From positions 744,001 through 808,000 of the forward strand of contig CAWUCO010000060.1 in the NCBI GenBank assembly GCA_963920705.1: DNA of 64,000 nt, given 5' to 3'. The stretch comes from Odiellus spinosus. Its lineage: Eukaryota > Arthropoda > Arachnida > Opiliones > Phalangiidae. The stretch's first letter is position 1. Each line of letters opens with the position of its first letter. The notes beneath the pieces are model-generated. The model made no database searches. It had not been told where the DNA came from and saw nothing but the letters and a program-made list of their open reading frames with translations. A program made the position numbers and the translations under genes. Shown piece after piece: positions 38,690-52,870 of this stretch.

Positions 38690-41448
38690 CTTGGGAAATT
38701 TGTAAATCTATGCTTGGGAAATTTGTAAATCTATCTTTGGAAATTTGTAAATCTATACTTGGGAAATTTGTAAATCTATACTTGGGAAATTTGTAAATCT
38801 ATACTTGGGAAATTTGTAAATCTATACTTGGGAAATTTGTAAATCTATACTTGGGAAATTTGTGGATCTATACTTGGGAAATTTGTGGATCTATACTTGG
38901 GAAATTTGTGGATAAATACTTGGGAAATTTGTTTATAAATACTTGGGAAATTTGTGGAAAAATACTTGGGAAATTTGTGAATCTTTACTTGCGAAATTTG
39001 TGGATCTATACTTGGGAAATTTGTAAATCTATACTTGGGAAATTTGTAAATCTATACTTTGGAAATTTGTAAATCTGTACTTGGGATTTTTGTAAATCTA
39101 TACTTGGGAAATTTGTAAATCTATACTTGGGAAATTTGTAAATCTATAATTGGGAAATTTGTAAATCTATACTTGGGAAATTTGTGGATCTATACTTGGG
39201 AAATTTGTGGATCTATACTTGGGAAATTTGTAAATCTATACATGTGAAATTTGTTAAACTATACTTGGGAAATTTGTGGATCTATACTTGGGAAATTTGT
39301 GGTTCTATACTTTGGAAATTTGTAAATCTATACTTGGGAAATTTGTGGATCTATACTTGGGAAATTTGTAAATCTATACTTGGGAAATTTGTAAATCTAT
39401 ACTTGGGAAATTTGTAAATCTATACTTGGGAAATTTGTAAATCTATACTAAGAAAATTTGTAAATCAATACTTGGGAAATTTGTAAATCAATACTTGTGA
39501 AATTTGTAAATTTATACTTGGGAAATTTGTAAATCTATACTTGGGAAATTTGTAAATCTATACTTGGGAAATTTGTAAATCAATACTTGGGAAATTTGTA
39601 AATCAATACTTGTGAAATTTGTAAAACTATACTTGGGAAATTTGTGGATCTATACTTGGGAAATTTGTGGATCTATACTTTGGAAATTTGTAAATCTATA
39701 CTTGGGAAATTTGTAAATCTATGCTTGGGAAATTTGTAAATCTATACTTTGGAAATTTGTAAATCTATACTTGGGAAATTTGTAAATCTATACTTGGGAA
39801 ATTTGTAAATCTATACTTGGGAAATTTGTAAATCTATACTTGGGAAATTTGTAAATCTATACTTGGGAAATTTGTGGATCTATACTTGGGAAATTTGTGG
39901 ATCTATACTTGGGAAATTTGTGGATAAATACTTGGGAAATTTGTTTATAAATACTTGGGAAATTTGTGGAAAAATACTTGGGAAATTTGTGAATCTTTAC
40001 TTGCGAAATTTGTGGATCTATACTTGGGAAATTTGTAAATCTATACTTGGGAAATTTGTAAATCTATACTTTGGAAATTTGTAAATCTGTACTTGGGAAA
40101 TTTGTAAATCTATACTTGGGAAATTTGTAAATCTATACTTGGGAAATTTGTAAATCTATAATTGGGAAATTTGTAAATCTATACTTGGGAAATTTGTGGA
40201 TCTATACTTGGGAAATTTTTGGATCTATACTTGGGAAATTTATAGATCTATACTTGGGAAATTTGTGGATCTATACTTAGGAAATTTGTGGATCTATACT
40301 TGGGAAATTTGTAAATCTATACTTGGGAAATTTGTAAATCTATACTTGGGAAATTTGTAAATCTATACTTGGGAAATTTGTAAATCTATACTTGGGAAAT
40401 TTGTAAATCTATACCTGGGAAATTTGTGGATAAATACTTGGGAAATTCGTGGATAAATACTTGGGAAATTTGTTTATAAATACTTGGGAAATTTGTGGAT
40501 AAATACTTGGGAAATTTGTGGATCTATACTTGGGAAATTTGTGGATAAATACTTGGGAAATTTGTTTATAAATACTTGGGAAATTTGTGGATCTATACTT
40601 GGGAAATTTGTAAATCTATACTTGGGAAATTTGTAAATCTATACTTGGGAAATTTGTAAATCTATACTTGGGAAATTTGTAAATCTATACTTGGGAAATT
40701 TGTAAATCTATACTTGGGAAATTTGTGGATAAATATTTGGGAAATTTGTGGATAAATACTTGGGAAATTTGTTTATAAATACTTGGGAAATGTGTGGATA
40801 AATACTTGGGAAATTTGTGGATCTATACTTGGGAAATTTGTGGATCTATACTTGGGAAATTTGTGGATCTATACTTGGGAAATTTGTGGATCTATACTTG
40901 GGAAATTTGTGGATCTATACTTGGGAAATTTGTGGATAAATACTTGGGAAATTTGTAAATCTAAACTTGGGAAATTTGTAAATCTATACTTGGGAAATTT
41001 GTAAATCTACACTTGGGAAATTTGTAAATCTATATTTGGGAAATTTTTAAATTTATACTTGAGAAATTTGTAAATCTATACTTGGGAAATTTGTAAATCT
41101 ATACTTGGGAAATTTGTAAATCTATACATGTGAAATTTGTTAAACTATACTTGGGAAATTTGTGGATCTATACTTGGGAAATTTGTGGTTCTATACTTTG
41201 GAAATTTGTAAATCTATACTTGGGAAATTTTTGGATCTATACTTGGGAAATTTGTAAATCTATACTTGGGAAATTTGTAAATCTATACTTGGGAAATTTG
41301 TAAATCTATACTTGGGAAATTTGTAAATCTATACTTGGGAAATTTGTAAATCAATACTTGGGAAATTTGTAAATCAATACTTGTGAAATTTGTAAATTTA
41401 TACTTGGGAAATTTGTAAATCTATACTTGGGAAATTTGTAAATCTATA
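38690..41448 (+). repeat. 2759-bp tandem duplication, copy 1
   Basis: The block matches the next one at an offset of 2759 bp, 120 units minus one base. The short unit is CTATCTTTGG near 38733, shared at about 41492. Order: I, short H, A units, B-B-C-D-E, GAATCTTTAC-TTGCG, K, ACATGTG-GTTAAAC, GTGGTTC, TAAGAAAATTTG, F-GTAAATTTATAC, F-G, a second B-B-C-D-E block, ATAGATC, CTGGG, TTCGTGG, D blocks, and GTGTGG-C-B. The two B-B-C-D-E blocks lie 1012 bp apart (38851 and 39863), an older duplication nested inside. One difference from copy 2 is GGATTTTTG at about 39089. Confidence 0.9.
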
Positions 41449-44225
41449 CTTGGGAAATTTGTAAATCTATGCTTGGGAAATTTGTAAATCTATCTTTGGA
41501 AATTTGTAAATCTATACTTGGGAAATTTGTAAATCTATACTTGGGAAATTTGTAAATCTATACTTGGGAAATTTGTAAATCTATACTTGGGAAATTTGTA
41601 AATCTATACTTGGGAAATTTGTGGATCTATACTTGGGAAATTTGTGGATCTATACTTGGGAAATTTGTGGATAAATACTTGGGAAATTTGTTTATAAATA
41701 CTTGGGAAATTTGTGGAAAAATACTTGGGAAATTTGTGAATCTTTACTTGCGAAATTTGTGGATCTATACTTGGGAAATTTGTAAATCTATACTTGGGAA
41801 ATTTGTAAATCTATACTTTGGAAATTTGTAAATCTGTACTTGGGAAATTTGTAAATCTATACTTGGGAAATTTGTAAATCTATACTTGGGAAATTTGTAA
41901 ATCTATAATTGGGAAATTTGTAAATCTATACTTGGGAAATTTGTTTATCTATACTTGGGAAATTTGTGGATCTATACTTGGGAAATTTGTAAATCTATAC
42001 ATGTGAAATTTGTTAAACTATACTTGGGAAATTTGTGGATCTATACTTGGGAAATTTGTGGTTCTATACTTTGGAAATTTGTAAATCTATACTTGGGAAA
42101 TTTGTGGATCTATACTTGGGAAATTTGTAAATCTATACTTGGGAAATTTGTAAATCTATACTTGGGAAATTTGTAAATCTATACTTGGGAAATTTGTAAA
42201 TCTATACTAAGAAAATTTGTAAATCAATACTTGGGAAATTTGTAAATCAATACTTGTGAAATTTGTAAATTTATACTTGGGAAATTTGTAAATCTATACT
42301 TGGGAAATTTGTAAATCTATACTTGGGAAATTTGTAAATCAATACTTGGGAAATTTGTAAATCAATACTTGTGAAATTTGTAAAACTATACTTGGGAAAT
42401 TTGTGGATCTATACTTGGGAAATTTGTGGATCTATACTTTGGAAATTTGTAAATCTATACTTGGGAAATTTGTAAATCTATGCTTGGGAAATTTGTAAAT
42501 CTATACTTTGGAAATTTGTAAATCTATACTTGGGAAATTTGTAAATCTATACTTGGGAAATTTGTAAATCTATACTTGGGAAATTTGTAAATCTATACTT
42601 GGGAAATTTGTAAATCTATACTTGGGAAATTTGTGGATCTATACTTGGGAAATTTGTGGATCTATACTTGGGAAATTTGTGGATAAATACTTGGGAAATT
42701 TGTTTATAAATACTTGGGAAATTTGTGGAAAAATACTTGGGAAATTTGTGAATCTTTACTTGCGAAATTTGTGGATCTATACTTGGGAAATTTGTAAATC
42801 TATACTTGGGAAATTTGTAAATCTATACTTTGGAAATTTGTAAATCTGTACTTGGGAAATTTGTAAATCTATACTTGGGAAATTTGTAAATCTATACTTG
42901 GGAAATTTGTAAATCTATAATTGGGAAATTTGTAAATCTATACTTGGGAAATTTGTGGATCTATACTTGGGAAATTTTTGGATCTATACTTGGGAAATTT
43001 ATAGATCTATACTTGGGAAATTTGTGGATCTATACTTAGGAAATTTGTGGATCTATACTTGGGAAATTTGTAAATCTATACTTGGGAAATTTGTAAATCT
43101 ATACTTGGGAAATTTGTAAATCTATACTTGGGAAATTTGTAAATCTATACTTGGGAAATTTGTAAATCTATACCTGGGAAATTTGTGGATAAATACTTGG
43201 GAAATTCGTGGATAAATACTTGGGAAATTTGTTTATAAATACTTGGGAAATTTGTGGATAAATACTTGGGAAATTTGTGGATCTATACTTGGGAAATTTG
43301 TGGATAAATACTTGGGAAATTTGTTTATAAATACTTGGGAAATTTGTGGATCTATACTTGGGAAATTTGTAAATCTATACTTGGGAAATTTGTAAATCTA
43401 TACTTGGGAAATTTGTAAATCTATACTTGGGAAATTTGTAAATCTATACTTGGGAAATTTGTAAATCTATACTTGGGAAATTTGTGGATAAATATTTGGG
43501 AAATTTGTGGATAAATACTTGGGAAATTTGTTTATAAATACTTGGGAAATGTGTGGATAAATACTTGGGAAATTTGTGGATCTATACTTGGGAAATTTGT
43601 GGATCTATACTTGGGAAATTTGTGGATCTATACTTGGGAAATTTGTGGATCTATACTTGGGAAATTTGTGGATCTATACTTGGGAAATTTGTGGATAAAT
43701 ACTTGGGAAATTTGTAAATCTAAACTTGGGAAATTTGTAAATCTATACTTGGGAAATTTGTAAATCTACACTTGGGAAATTTGTAAATCTATATTTGGGA
43801 AATTTTTAAATTTATACTTGAGAAATTTGTAAATCTATACTTGGGAAATTTGTAAATCTATACTTGGGAAATTTGTAAATCTATACATGTGAAATTTGTT
43901 AAACTATACTTGGGAAATTTGTGGATCTATACTTGGGAAATTTGTGGTTCTATACTTTGGAAATTTGTAAATCTATACTTGGGAAATTTTTGGATCTATA
44001 CTTGGGAAATTTGTAAATCTATACTTGGGAAATTTGTAAATCTATACTTGGGAAATTTGTAAATCTATACTTGGGAAATTTGTAAATCTATACTTGGGAA
44101 ATTTGTAAATCAATACTTGGGAAATTTGTAAATCAATACTTGTGAAATTTGTAAATTTATACTTGGGAAATTTGTAAATCTATACTTGGGAAATTTGTAA
44201 ATCTATACTTGGGAAATTTGTAAAT
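41449..44225 (+). repeat. 2759-bp tandem duplication, copy 2
   Basis: Near-perfect repeat of the preceding copy. Differences I noticed are GTTTATC at about 41943 where copy 1 has GTGGATC, and GGAAATTTG near 41848 where copy 1 has GGATTTTTG. The TTCGTGG unit (about 43206), the CTGGG unit (about 43174) and TTTTTGGATC (about 43988) are all shared. Agreement breaks near 44226, where this copy has F-type CAATAC units and copy 1 had an I unit. Confidence 0.9.
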
Positions 44226-47200
44226 CAATACTTGGGAAATTTATAAATCAATACTTGTGAAATTTGTAAAACTATACTTGGGAAATTTGTGGATCTATAC
44301 TTGGGAAATTTGTGGATCTATACTTTGGAAATTTGTAAATCTATACTTGGGAAATTTGTAAATCTATGCTTGGGAAATTTGTAAATCTATACTTTGGAAA
44401 TTTGTAAATCTATACTTGGGAAATTTGTAAATCTATACTTGGGAAATTTGTAAATCTATACTTGGGAAATTTGTAAATCTATACTTGGGAAATTTGTAAA
44501 TCTATACTTGGGAAATTTGTGGATCTATACTTGGGAAATTTGTGGATAAATACTTGGGAAATTTGTTTATAAATACTTGGGAAATTTGTGGATAAATACT
44601 TGGGAAATTTGTTTATAAATACTTGGGAAATTTGTGGATAAATACTTGGGAAATTTGTGGATCTATACTTGGGAAATTTGTGGATAAATACTTGGGAAAT
44701 TTGTTTATAAATACTTGGGAAATTTGTGGAAAAATACTTGGGAAATTTGTAAACCTATACTTGGGAAATTTGTAAATCTATACTTGGGAAATTTGTAAAT
44801 CTATACTTGGGAAATTTGTAAATCTATACTTGGGAAATTTGTAAATCTATACTTGGGAAATTTGTAAATATATTCTTGGGAAATTTGTGGATCTATACTT
44901 GGGAAATTTGTGGATCTATACTTGGGAAATTTATGGATCTATACTTGGGAAATTTGTGGATCTATACTTAGGAAATTTGTGGATCTATACTTGGGAAATT
45001 TGTAAATCTATACTTGGGAAATTTCTAAATCTATACTTGGGAAATTTGTAAATCTATACTTGGGAAATTTGTAAATCTATACTTGGGAAATTTGTAAATC
45101 TATACTTGGGAAATTTGTAAATCTATACTTGGGAAATTTGTGGATAAATATTTGGGAAATTTGTGGATAAATACTTGGGAAATTTGTTTATAAATACTTG
45201 GGAAATGTGTGGATAAATACTTGGGAAATTTGTGGATCTATACTTGGGAAATTTGTGGATCTATACTTGGGAAATTTGTGGATCTATACTTGGGAAATTT
45301 GTGGATCTATACTTGGGAAATTTGTGGATCTATACTTGGGAAATTTGTGGATAAATACTTGGGAAATTTGTAAATCTAAACTTGGGAAATTTGTAAATCT
45401 ATACTTGGGAAATTTGTAAATCTACACTTGGGAAATTTGTAAATCTATATTTGGGAAATTTTTAAATTTATACTTGAGAAATTTGTAAATCTATACTTGG
45501 GAAATTTGTAAATCTATACTTGGGAAATTTGTAAATCTATACATGTGAAATTTGTTAAACTATACTTGGGAAATTTGTGGATCTATACTTGGGAAATTTG
45601 TGGTTCTATACTTTGGAAATTTGTAAATCTATACTTGGGAAATTTTTGGATCTATACTTGGGAAATTTGTAAATCTATACTTGGGAAATTTGTAAATCTA
45701 TACTTGGGAAATTTGTAAATCTATACTTGGGAAATTTGTAAATCTATACTTGGGAAATTTGTAAATCAATACTTGGGAAATTTGTAAATCAATACTTGTG
45801 AAATTTGTAAATCTATACTTGGGAAATTTGTAAATCTATACTTGGGAAATTTGTAAATCTATACTTGGGAAATTTGTAAATCAATACTTGGGAAATTTAT
45901 AAATCAATACTTGTGAAATTTGTAAAACTATACTTGGGAAATTTGTGGATCTATACTTGGGAAATTTGTGGATCTATACTTTGGAAATTTGTAAATCTAT
46001 ACTTGGGAAATTTGTAAATCTATGCTTGGGAAATTTGTAAATCTATACTTTGGAAATTTGTAAATCTATACTTGGGAAATTTGTAAATCTATACTTGGGA
46101 AATTTGTAAATCTATACTTGGGAAATTTGTAAATCTATACTTGGGAAATTTGTAAATCTATACTTGGGAAATTTGTGGATCTATACTTGGGAAATTTGTG
46201 GATCTATACTTGGGAAATTTGTGGATAAATACTTGGGAAATTTGTTTATAAATACTTGGGAAATTTGTGGATAAATACTTGGGAAATTTGTTTATAAATA
46301 CTTGGGAAATTTGTGGATAAATACTTGGGAAATTTGTGGATCTATACTTGGGAAATTTGTGGAAAAATACTTGGGAAATTTGTAAACCTATACTTGGGAA
46401 ATTTGTAAATCTATACTTGGGAAATTTGTAAATCTATACTTGGGAAATTTGTAAATCTATACTTGGGAAATTTGTAAATCTATACTTGGGAAATTTGTAA
46501 ATATATTCTTGGGAAATTTGTGGATCTATACTTGGGAAATTTGTGGATCTATACTTGGGAAATTTATGGATCTATACTTGGGAAATTTGTGGATCTATAC
46601 TTAGGAAATTTGTGGATCTATACTTGGGAAATTTGTAAATCTATACTTGGGAAATTTCTAAATCTATACTTGGGAAATTTGTAAATCTATACTTGGGAAA
46701 TTTGTAAATCTATACTTGGGAAATTTGTGGATAAATACTTGGGAAATTTGTGGATAAATACTTGGGAAATTTGTTTATAAATACTTGGGAAATTTGTGGA
46801 TAAATACTTGGGAAATTTGTGGATCTATACTTGGGAAATTTGTGGATCTATACTTGGGAAATTTGTGGATCTATACTTGGGAAATTTGTGGATCTATACT
46901 TGGGAAATTTGTGGATCTATACTTGGGAAATTTGTGGATCTATACTTGGGAAATTTGTGGATCTATACTTGGGAAATTTGTGGATCTATACTTGGGAAAT
47001 TTGTAAATCTATACTTGGGAAATTTGTAAATCTATACTTGGGAAATTTGTGGATAAATACTTGGGAAATTTGTGGATAAATACTTGGGAAATTTGTTTAT
47101 AAATACTTGGGAAATATGTGGATAAATACTTGGGAAATTTGTGGATCTATACTAGGGAAATTTGTGGATCTATACTTGGGAAATTTGTGGATCTATACTT

Positions 47201-48894
47201 GGGAAATTTGTGGATCTATACTTGGGAAATTTGTGGATAAATACTTGGGAAATTTGTAAATCTATACTTGGGAAATTTGTAAATCTAAACTTGGGAAATT
47301 TGTAAATCTATACTTGGGAAATTTGTAAATCTACACTTTTGAAATTTGTAAATCTATATTTGGGAAATTTTTAAATTTATACTTGAGAAATTTGTAAATC
47401 TATACTTGGGAAATTTGTAAATCTATACTTGGGAAATTTGAAAATCTATACTTGTGAAATTTGTTAAACTATACTTGGGAAATTTGTGGATCTATACTTG
47501 GGAAATTTGTGGATCTATACTTTGGAAATTTGTAAATCTATACTTGGGAAATTTGTGGATCTATACTTGGGAAATTTGTAAATCTATACTTGGGAAATTT
47601 GTAAATCTATACTTGGGAAATTTGTAAATCTATACTTGGGAAATTTGTAAATCTATACTTGGGAAATTTGTAAATCAATACTTGGGAAATTTGTAAATCA
47701 ATACTTGTGAAATTTGTAAAACTATACTTGGGAAATTTGTGGATCTATACTTTGGAAATTTGTAAATCTATACTTTGGAAATTTGTAAATCTATTCTTGG
47801 GAAATTTGTAAATCTATACTTGGGAAATTTGTAAATCTATACTTTGGAAATTTGTAAATCTATTCTTGGGAAATTTGTAAATCTATACTTGGGAAATTTG
47901 TAAATCTATACTTGGGAAATTTGTGAATCTATACTTGGGAAATTTGTGGATCTATACTTGGGAAATTTGTGGATCTATACTTGGGAAATTTGTGGATAAA
48001 TACTTGGGAAATTTGTTTATAAATACTTGGGAAATTTGTGGAAAAATACTTGGGAAATTTGTGGATCTTTACTTGCGAAATTTGTGGATCTATACTTGGG
48101 AAATTTGTAAATCTATACTTGGGAAATTTGAAAATCTATACTTGGGAAATTTGTAAATCTATACTTGGGAAATTTGTATATCTATACTTGGGAAATTTGT
48201 AAATCTATACTTGGGAAATTTGTAAATCTAAACTTGGGAAATTTGTGGATAAATACTTGGGAAATTTGTTTATAAATACTTGGGAAATGTGTGGATAAAT
48301 ACTTGGGAAATTTGTGGATCTATACTTGGGAAATTTGTGGATCTATACTTGGGAAATTTGTGGATCTATACTTGGGAAATTTGTGGATCTATACTTGGGA
48401 AATTTGTGGATCTATACTTGGGAAATTTGTGGATCTATACTTGGGAAATTTGTGGATCTATACTTGGAAAATTTGTGGATCTATACTTGGGAAATTTGTG
48501 GATCTATACTTGGGAAATTTGTGGATCTATACTTGGGAAATTTGTGGATCTATACTTGGGAAATTTGTGGATAAATACTTGGGAAATTTGTAAATCTATA
48601 CTTGGGAAATTTGTAAATCTAAACTTGGGAAATTTGTAAATCTATACTTGGGAAATTTGTAAATCTACACTTGGGAAATTTGTAAATCTATACTTGGGAA
48701 ATTTGTAAATCTATACTTGTGAAATTTGTTAAACTATACTTGGGAAATTTGTGGATCTATACTTTGGAAATTTGTAAATCTATACTTGGGAAATTTGTGG
48801 ATCTATACTTGGGAAATTTGTAAATCTATACTTGGGAAATTTGTAAATCTATACTTGGGAAATTTGTAAATCTATACTTGTGAAATTTGTAAAT
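44226..48894 (+). repeat. Family IV HOR, about 1.63-1.66-kb relations and B-rich blocks
   Basis: GTAAATATATTCTTGGG occurs near 44866 and 46499 (1633 bp, 71 units), and the GTGTGG-C-B block at 43542 recurs at 45198 (1656 bp, 72 units). D units are alternated with C (C-D-C-D-C) at about 44540-44720 and 46210-46330. Long B blocks at 46785-47006 and 48280-48560 (about 11 successive B units) are open in all three plus frames. A CTACACTTTTGAAATTTG unit near 47333 replaces the usual CTACACTTGGG. No gene is supported. Confidence 0.78.
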
Positions 48895-50250
48895 CTATAC
48901 TTGGGAAATTTGTGGATCTATTCTTGGGAAATTTGTGGATCTATACTTGGGAAATTTGTGGATAAATACTTGGGAAATTTGTTTATAAATGCTTGGGAAA
49001 TTTGTGGAAAAATACTTGGGAAATTTGTGGATCTTTACTTGCGAAATTTGTGGATCTATACTTGGGAAATTTGTAAATCTATACTTGGGAAATTTGTAAA
49101 TCTATACTTTGGAAATTTGTAAATCTATACTTGGGAAATTTGTAAATCTATACTTGGGAAATTTGTAAATCTATACTTGGGAAATTTGTAAATCTATAAT
49201 TGGGAAATTTGTAAATCTATACTTGGGAAATTTGTGGATCTATTCTTGGGAAATTTGTGGATCTATACTTGGGAAATTTATGGATCTATACTTGGGAAAT
49301 TTGTGGATCTATACTTGGAAATTTGTAAATCTATACTTGGGAAATTTGTAAATCTATACTTGGGAAATTTGAAAATCTATACTTGGGAAATTTGTAAATC
49401 TATACTTGGGAAATTTGTAAATCTATACTTGGGAAATTTGTAAATCTATACTTGGGAAATTTGTAAATCTATACTTGGGAAATTTGTAAATCTATACTTG
49501 GGAAATTTGTGGATAAATATTTGGGAAATTTGTGGATAAATACTTGGGAAATTTGTTTATAAATACTTGGGAAATGTGTGGATAAATAGTTGGGAAATTT
49601 GTGGATCTATACTTGGGAAATTTGTGGATCTATACTTGGGAAATTTGTGGATCTATACTTGGGAAATTTGTGGATCTATACTTGGGAAATTTGTGGATCT
49701 ATACTTGGGAAATTTGTGGATAAATACTTGGGAAATTTGTAAATCTATACTTGGGAAATTTGTAAATCTAAACTTGGGAAATTTGTAAATCTATACTTGG
49801 GAAATTTGTAAATCTACACTTGGGAAATTTGTAATTCTATATTTGGGAAATTTTTAAATTTATACTTGAGAAATTTGTAAATCTATACTTGGGAAATTTG
49901 TAAATCTATACTTGGGAAATTTGTAAATCTATACATGTGAAATTTGTTAAACTATACTTGGGAAATTTGTGGATCTATACTTGGGAAATTTGTGGTTCTA
50001 TACTTTGGAAATTTGTAAATCTATACTTGGGAAATTTGTGGATCTATACTTGGGAAATTTGTAAATCTATACTTGGGAAATTTGTAAATCTATACTTGGG
50101 AAATTTGTAAATCTATACTTGGGAAATTTGTAAATCTATACTTGGGAAATTTGTGGATAAATACTTGGGAAATTTGTGGATAAATACTTGGGAAATTTGT
50201 TTATAAATACTTGGGAAATTTGTGGATAAATACTTGGGAAATTTGTAAAT
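48895..50250 (+). repeat. Family IV HOR triplet, copy 1 (1356 bp)
   Basis: First of three consecutive copies sharing D with TATAAATGCTTGGG (about 48986, 50342, 51859), a 22-bp unit ACTTGGAAATTTG (about 49315), GAAAATCTATAC (about 49372), AAATAGTTGGG (about 49586) and GTAATTCTATATTTGGG (about 49832). The length is 59 units minus one base; the missing base is in the shared 22-bp unit. The copy differs from the others at TATTCTTGGG near 48920. Confidence 0.88.
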
Positions 50251-51767
50251 CTATACTTGGGAAATTTGTGGATCTATACTTGGGAAATTTGTGGATCTAT
50301 ACTTGGGAAATTTGTGGATAAATACTTGGGAAATTTGTTTATAAATGCTTGGGAAATTTGTGGAAAAATACTTGGGAAATTTGTGGATCTTTACTTGCGA
50401 AATTTGTGGATCTATACTTGGGAAATTTGTAAATCTATACTTGGGAAATTTGTAAATCTATACTTTGGAAATTTGTAAATCTATACTTGGGAAATTTGTA
50501 AATCTATACTTGGGAAATTTGTAAATCTATACTTGGGAAATTTGTAAATCTATAATTGGGAAATTTGTAAATCTATACTTGGGAAATTTGTGGATCTATT
50601 CTTGGGAAATTTGTGGATCTATACTTGGGAAATTTATGGATCTATACTTGGGAAATTTGTGGATCTATACTTGGAAATTTGTAAATCTATACTTGGGAAA
50701 TTTGTAAATCTATACTTGGGAAATTTGAAAATCTATACTTGGGAAATTTGTAAATCTATACTTGGGAAATTTGTAAATCTATACTTGGGAAATTTGTAAA
50801 TCTATACTTGGGAAATTTGTAAATCTATACTTGGGAAATTTGTAAATCTATACTTGGGAAATTTGTGGATAAATATTTGGGAAATTTGTGGATAAATACT
50901 TGGGAAATTTGTTTATAAATACTTGGGAAATGTGTGGATAAATAGTTGGGAAATTTGTGGATCTATACTTGGGAAATTTGTGGATCTATACTTGGGAAAT
51001 TTGTGGATCTATACTTGGGAAATTTGTGGATCTATACTTGGGAAATTTGTGGATCTATACTTGGGAAATTTGTGGATAAATACTTGGGAAATTTGTAAAT
51101 CTATACTTGGGAAATTTGTAAATCTAAACTTGGGAAATTTGTAAATCTATACTTGGGAAATTTGTAAATCTACACTTGGGAAATTTGTAATTCTATATTT
51201 GGGAAATTTTTAAATTTATACTTGAGAAATTTGTAAATCTATACTTGGGAAATTTGTAAATCTATACTTGGGAAATTTGTAAATCTATACATGTGAAATT
51301 TGTTAAACTATACTTGGGAAATTTGTGGATCTATACTTGGGAAATTTGTGGTTCTATACTTTGGAAATTTGTAAATCTATACTTGGGAAATTTGTGGATC
51401 TATACTTGGGAAATTTGTAAATCTATACTTGGGAAATTTGTAAATCTATACTTGGGAAATTTGTAAATCTATACTTGGGAAATTTGTAAATCTATACTTG
51501 GGAAATTTGTAAATCAATACTTGGGAAATTTGTAAATCTATACTTGGGAAATTTGTGGATCTATACTTGGGAAATTTGTAAATCTATACTTGGGAAATTT
51601 GTAAATCTATACTTGGGAAATTTGTAAATCTATACTTGGGAAATTTGTAAATCTATACTTGGGAAATTTGTGGATAAATACTTGGGAAATTTGTGGATAA
51701 ATACTTGGGAAATTTGTTTATAAATACTTGGGAAATTTGTGGATAAATACTTGGGAAATTTGTAAAT
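50251..51767 (+). repeat. Family IV HOR triplet, copy 2 (1517 bp)
   Basis: Same order and private marks as copy 1, but longer by 161 bp (7 units). The extra units lie near 51505-51665 and include CAATACTTGGG, A and B units just before the C-C-D-C block. AAATAGTTGGG is at about 50942 and the 22-bp unit near 50672. Confidence 0.88.
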
Positions 51768-52870
51768 CTATACTTGGGAAATTTGTGGATCTATACTTGG
51801 GAAATTTGTGGATCTATACTTGGGAAATTTGTGGATAAATACTTGGGAAATTTGTTTATAAATGCTTGGGAAATTTGTGGAAAAATACTTGGGAAATTTG
51901 TGGATCTTTACTTGCGAAATTTGTGGATCTATACTTGGGAAATTTGTAAATCTATACTTGGGAAATTTGTAAATCTATACTTTGGAAATTTGTAAATCTA
52001 TACTTGGGAAATTTGTAAATCTATACTTGGGAAATTTGTAAATCTATACTTGGGAAATTTGTAAATCTATAATTGGGAAATTTGTAAATCTATACTTGGG
52101 AAATTTGTGGATCTATTCTTGGGAAATTTGTGGATCTATACTTGGGAAATTTATGGATCTATACTTGGGAAATTTGTGGATCTATACTTGGAAATTTGTA
52201 AATCTATACTTGGGAAATTTGTAAATCTATACTTGGGAAATTTGAAAATCTATACTTGGGAAATTTGTAAATCTATACTTGGGAAATTTGTAAATCTATA
52301 CTTGGGAAATTTGTAAATCTATACTTGGGAAATTTGTAAATCTATACTTGGGAAATTTGTAAATCTATACTTGGGAAATTTGTGGATAAATATTTGGGAA
52401 ATTTGTGGATAAATACTTGGGAAATTTGTTTATAAATACTTGGGAAATGTGTGGATAAATAGTTGGGAAATTTGTGGATCTATACTTGGGAAATTTGTGG
52501 ATCTATACTTGGGAAATTTGTGGATCTATACTTGGGAAATTTGTGGATCTATACTTGGGAAATTTGTGGATCTATACTTGGGAAATTTGTGGATAAATAC
52601 TTGGGAAATTTGTAAATCTATACTTGGGAAATTTGTAAATCTAAACTTGGGAAATTTGTAAATCTATACTTGGGAAATTTGTAAATCTACACTTGGGAAA
52701 TTTGTAATTCTATATTTGGGAAATTTTTAAATTTATACTTGAGAAATTTGTAAATCTATACTTGGGAAATTTGTAAATCTATACTTGGGAAATTTGTAAA
52801 TCTATACATGTGAAATTTGTTAAACTATACTTGGGAAATTTGTGGATCTATACTTGGGAAATTTGTGGTT
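51768..52870 (+). repeat. Family IV HOR triplet, copy 3
   Basis: Matches copy 2 at 1517 bp through the AAATAGTTGGG (about 52459), GTAATTC, ACATGTG-GTTAAAC and GTGGTTC units; the match persists to about 53054. After that the array continues with F-GTAAATTTATAC, as in the 2759-bp duplication, so the next region was joined to this triplet inside a type-A/F stretch. No gene is seen. Confidence 0.85.

Noticed and set aside
48280-48639. 119-codon frame and overlapping frames in the 48.3-kb B block
   Set aside because: The frame starts at TTG, and frames overlap in all three registers with the same cyclic peptide, as expected from a run of about 11 B units. Overlap in all frames argues against a gene.
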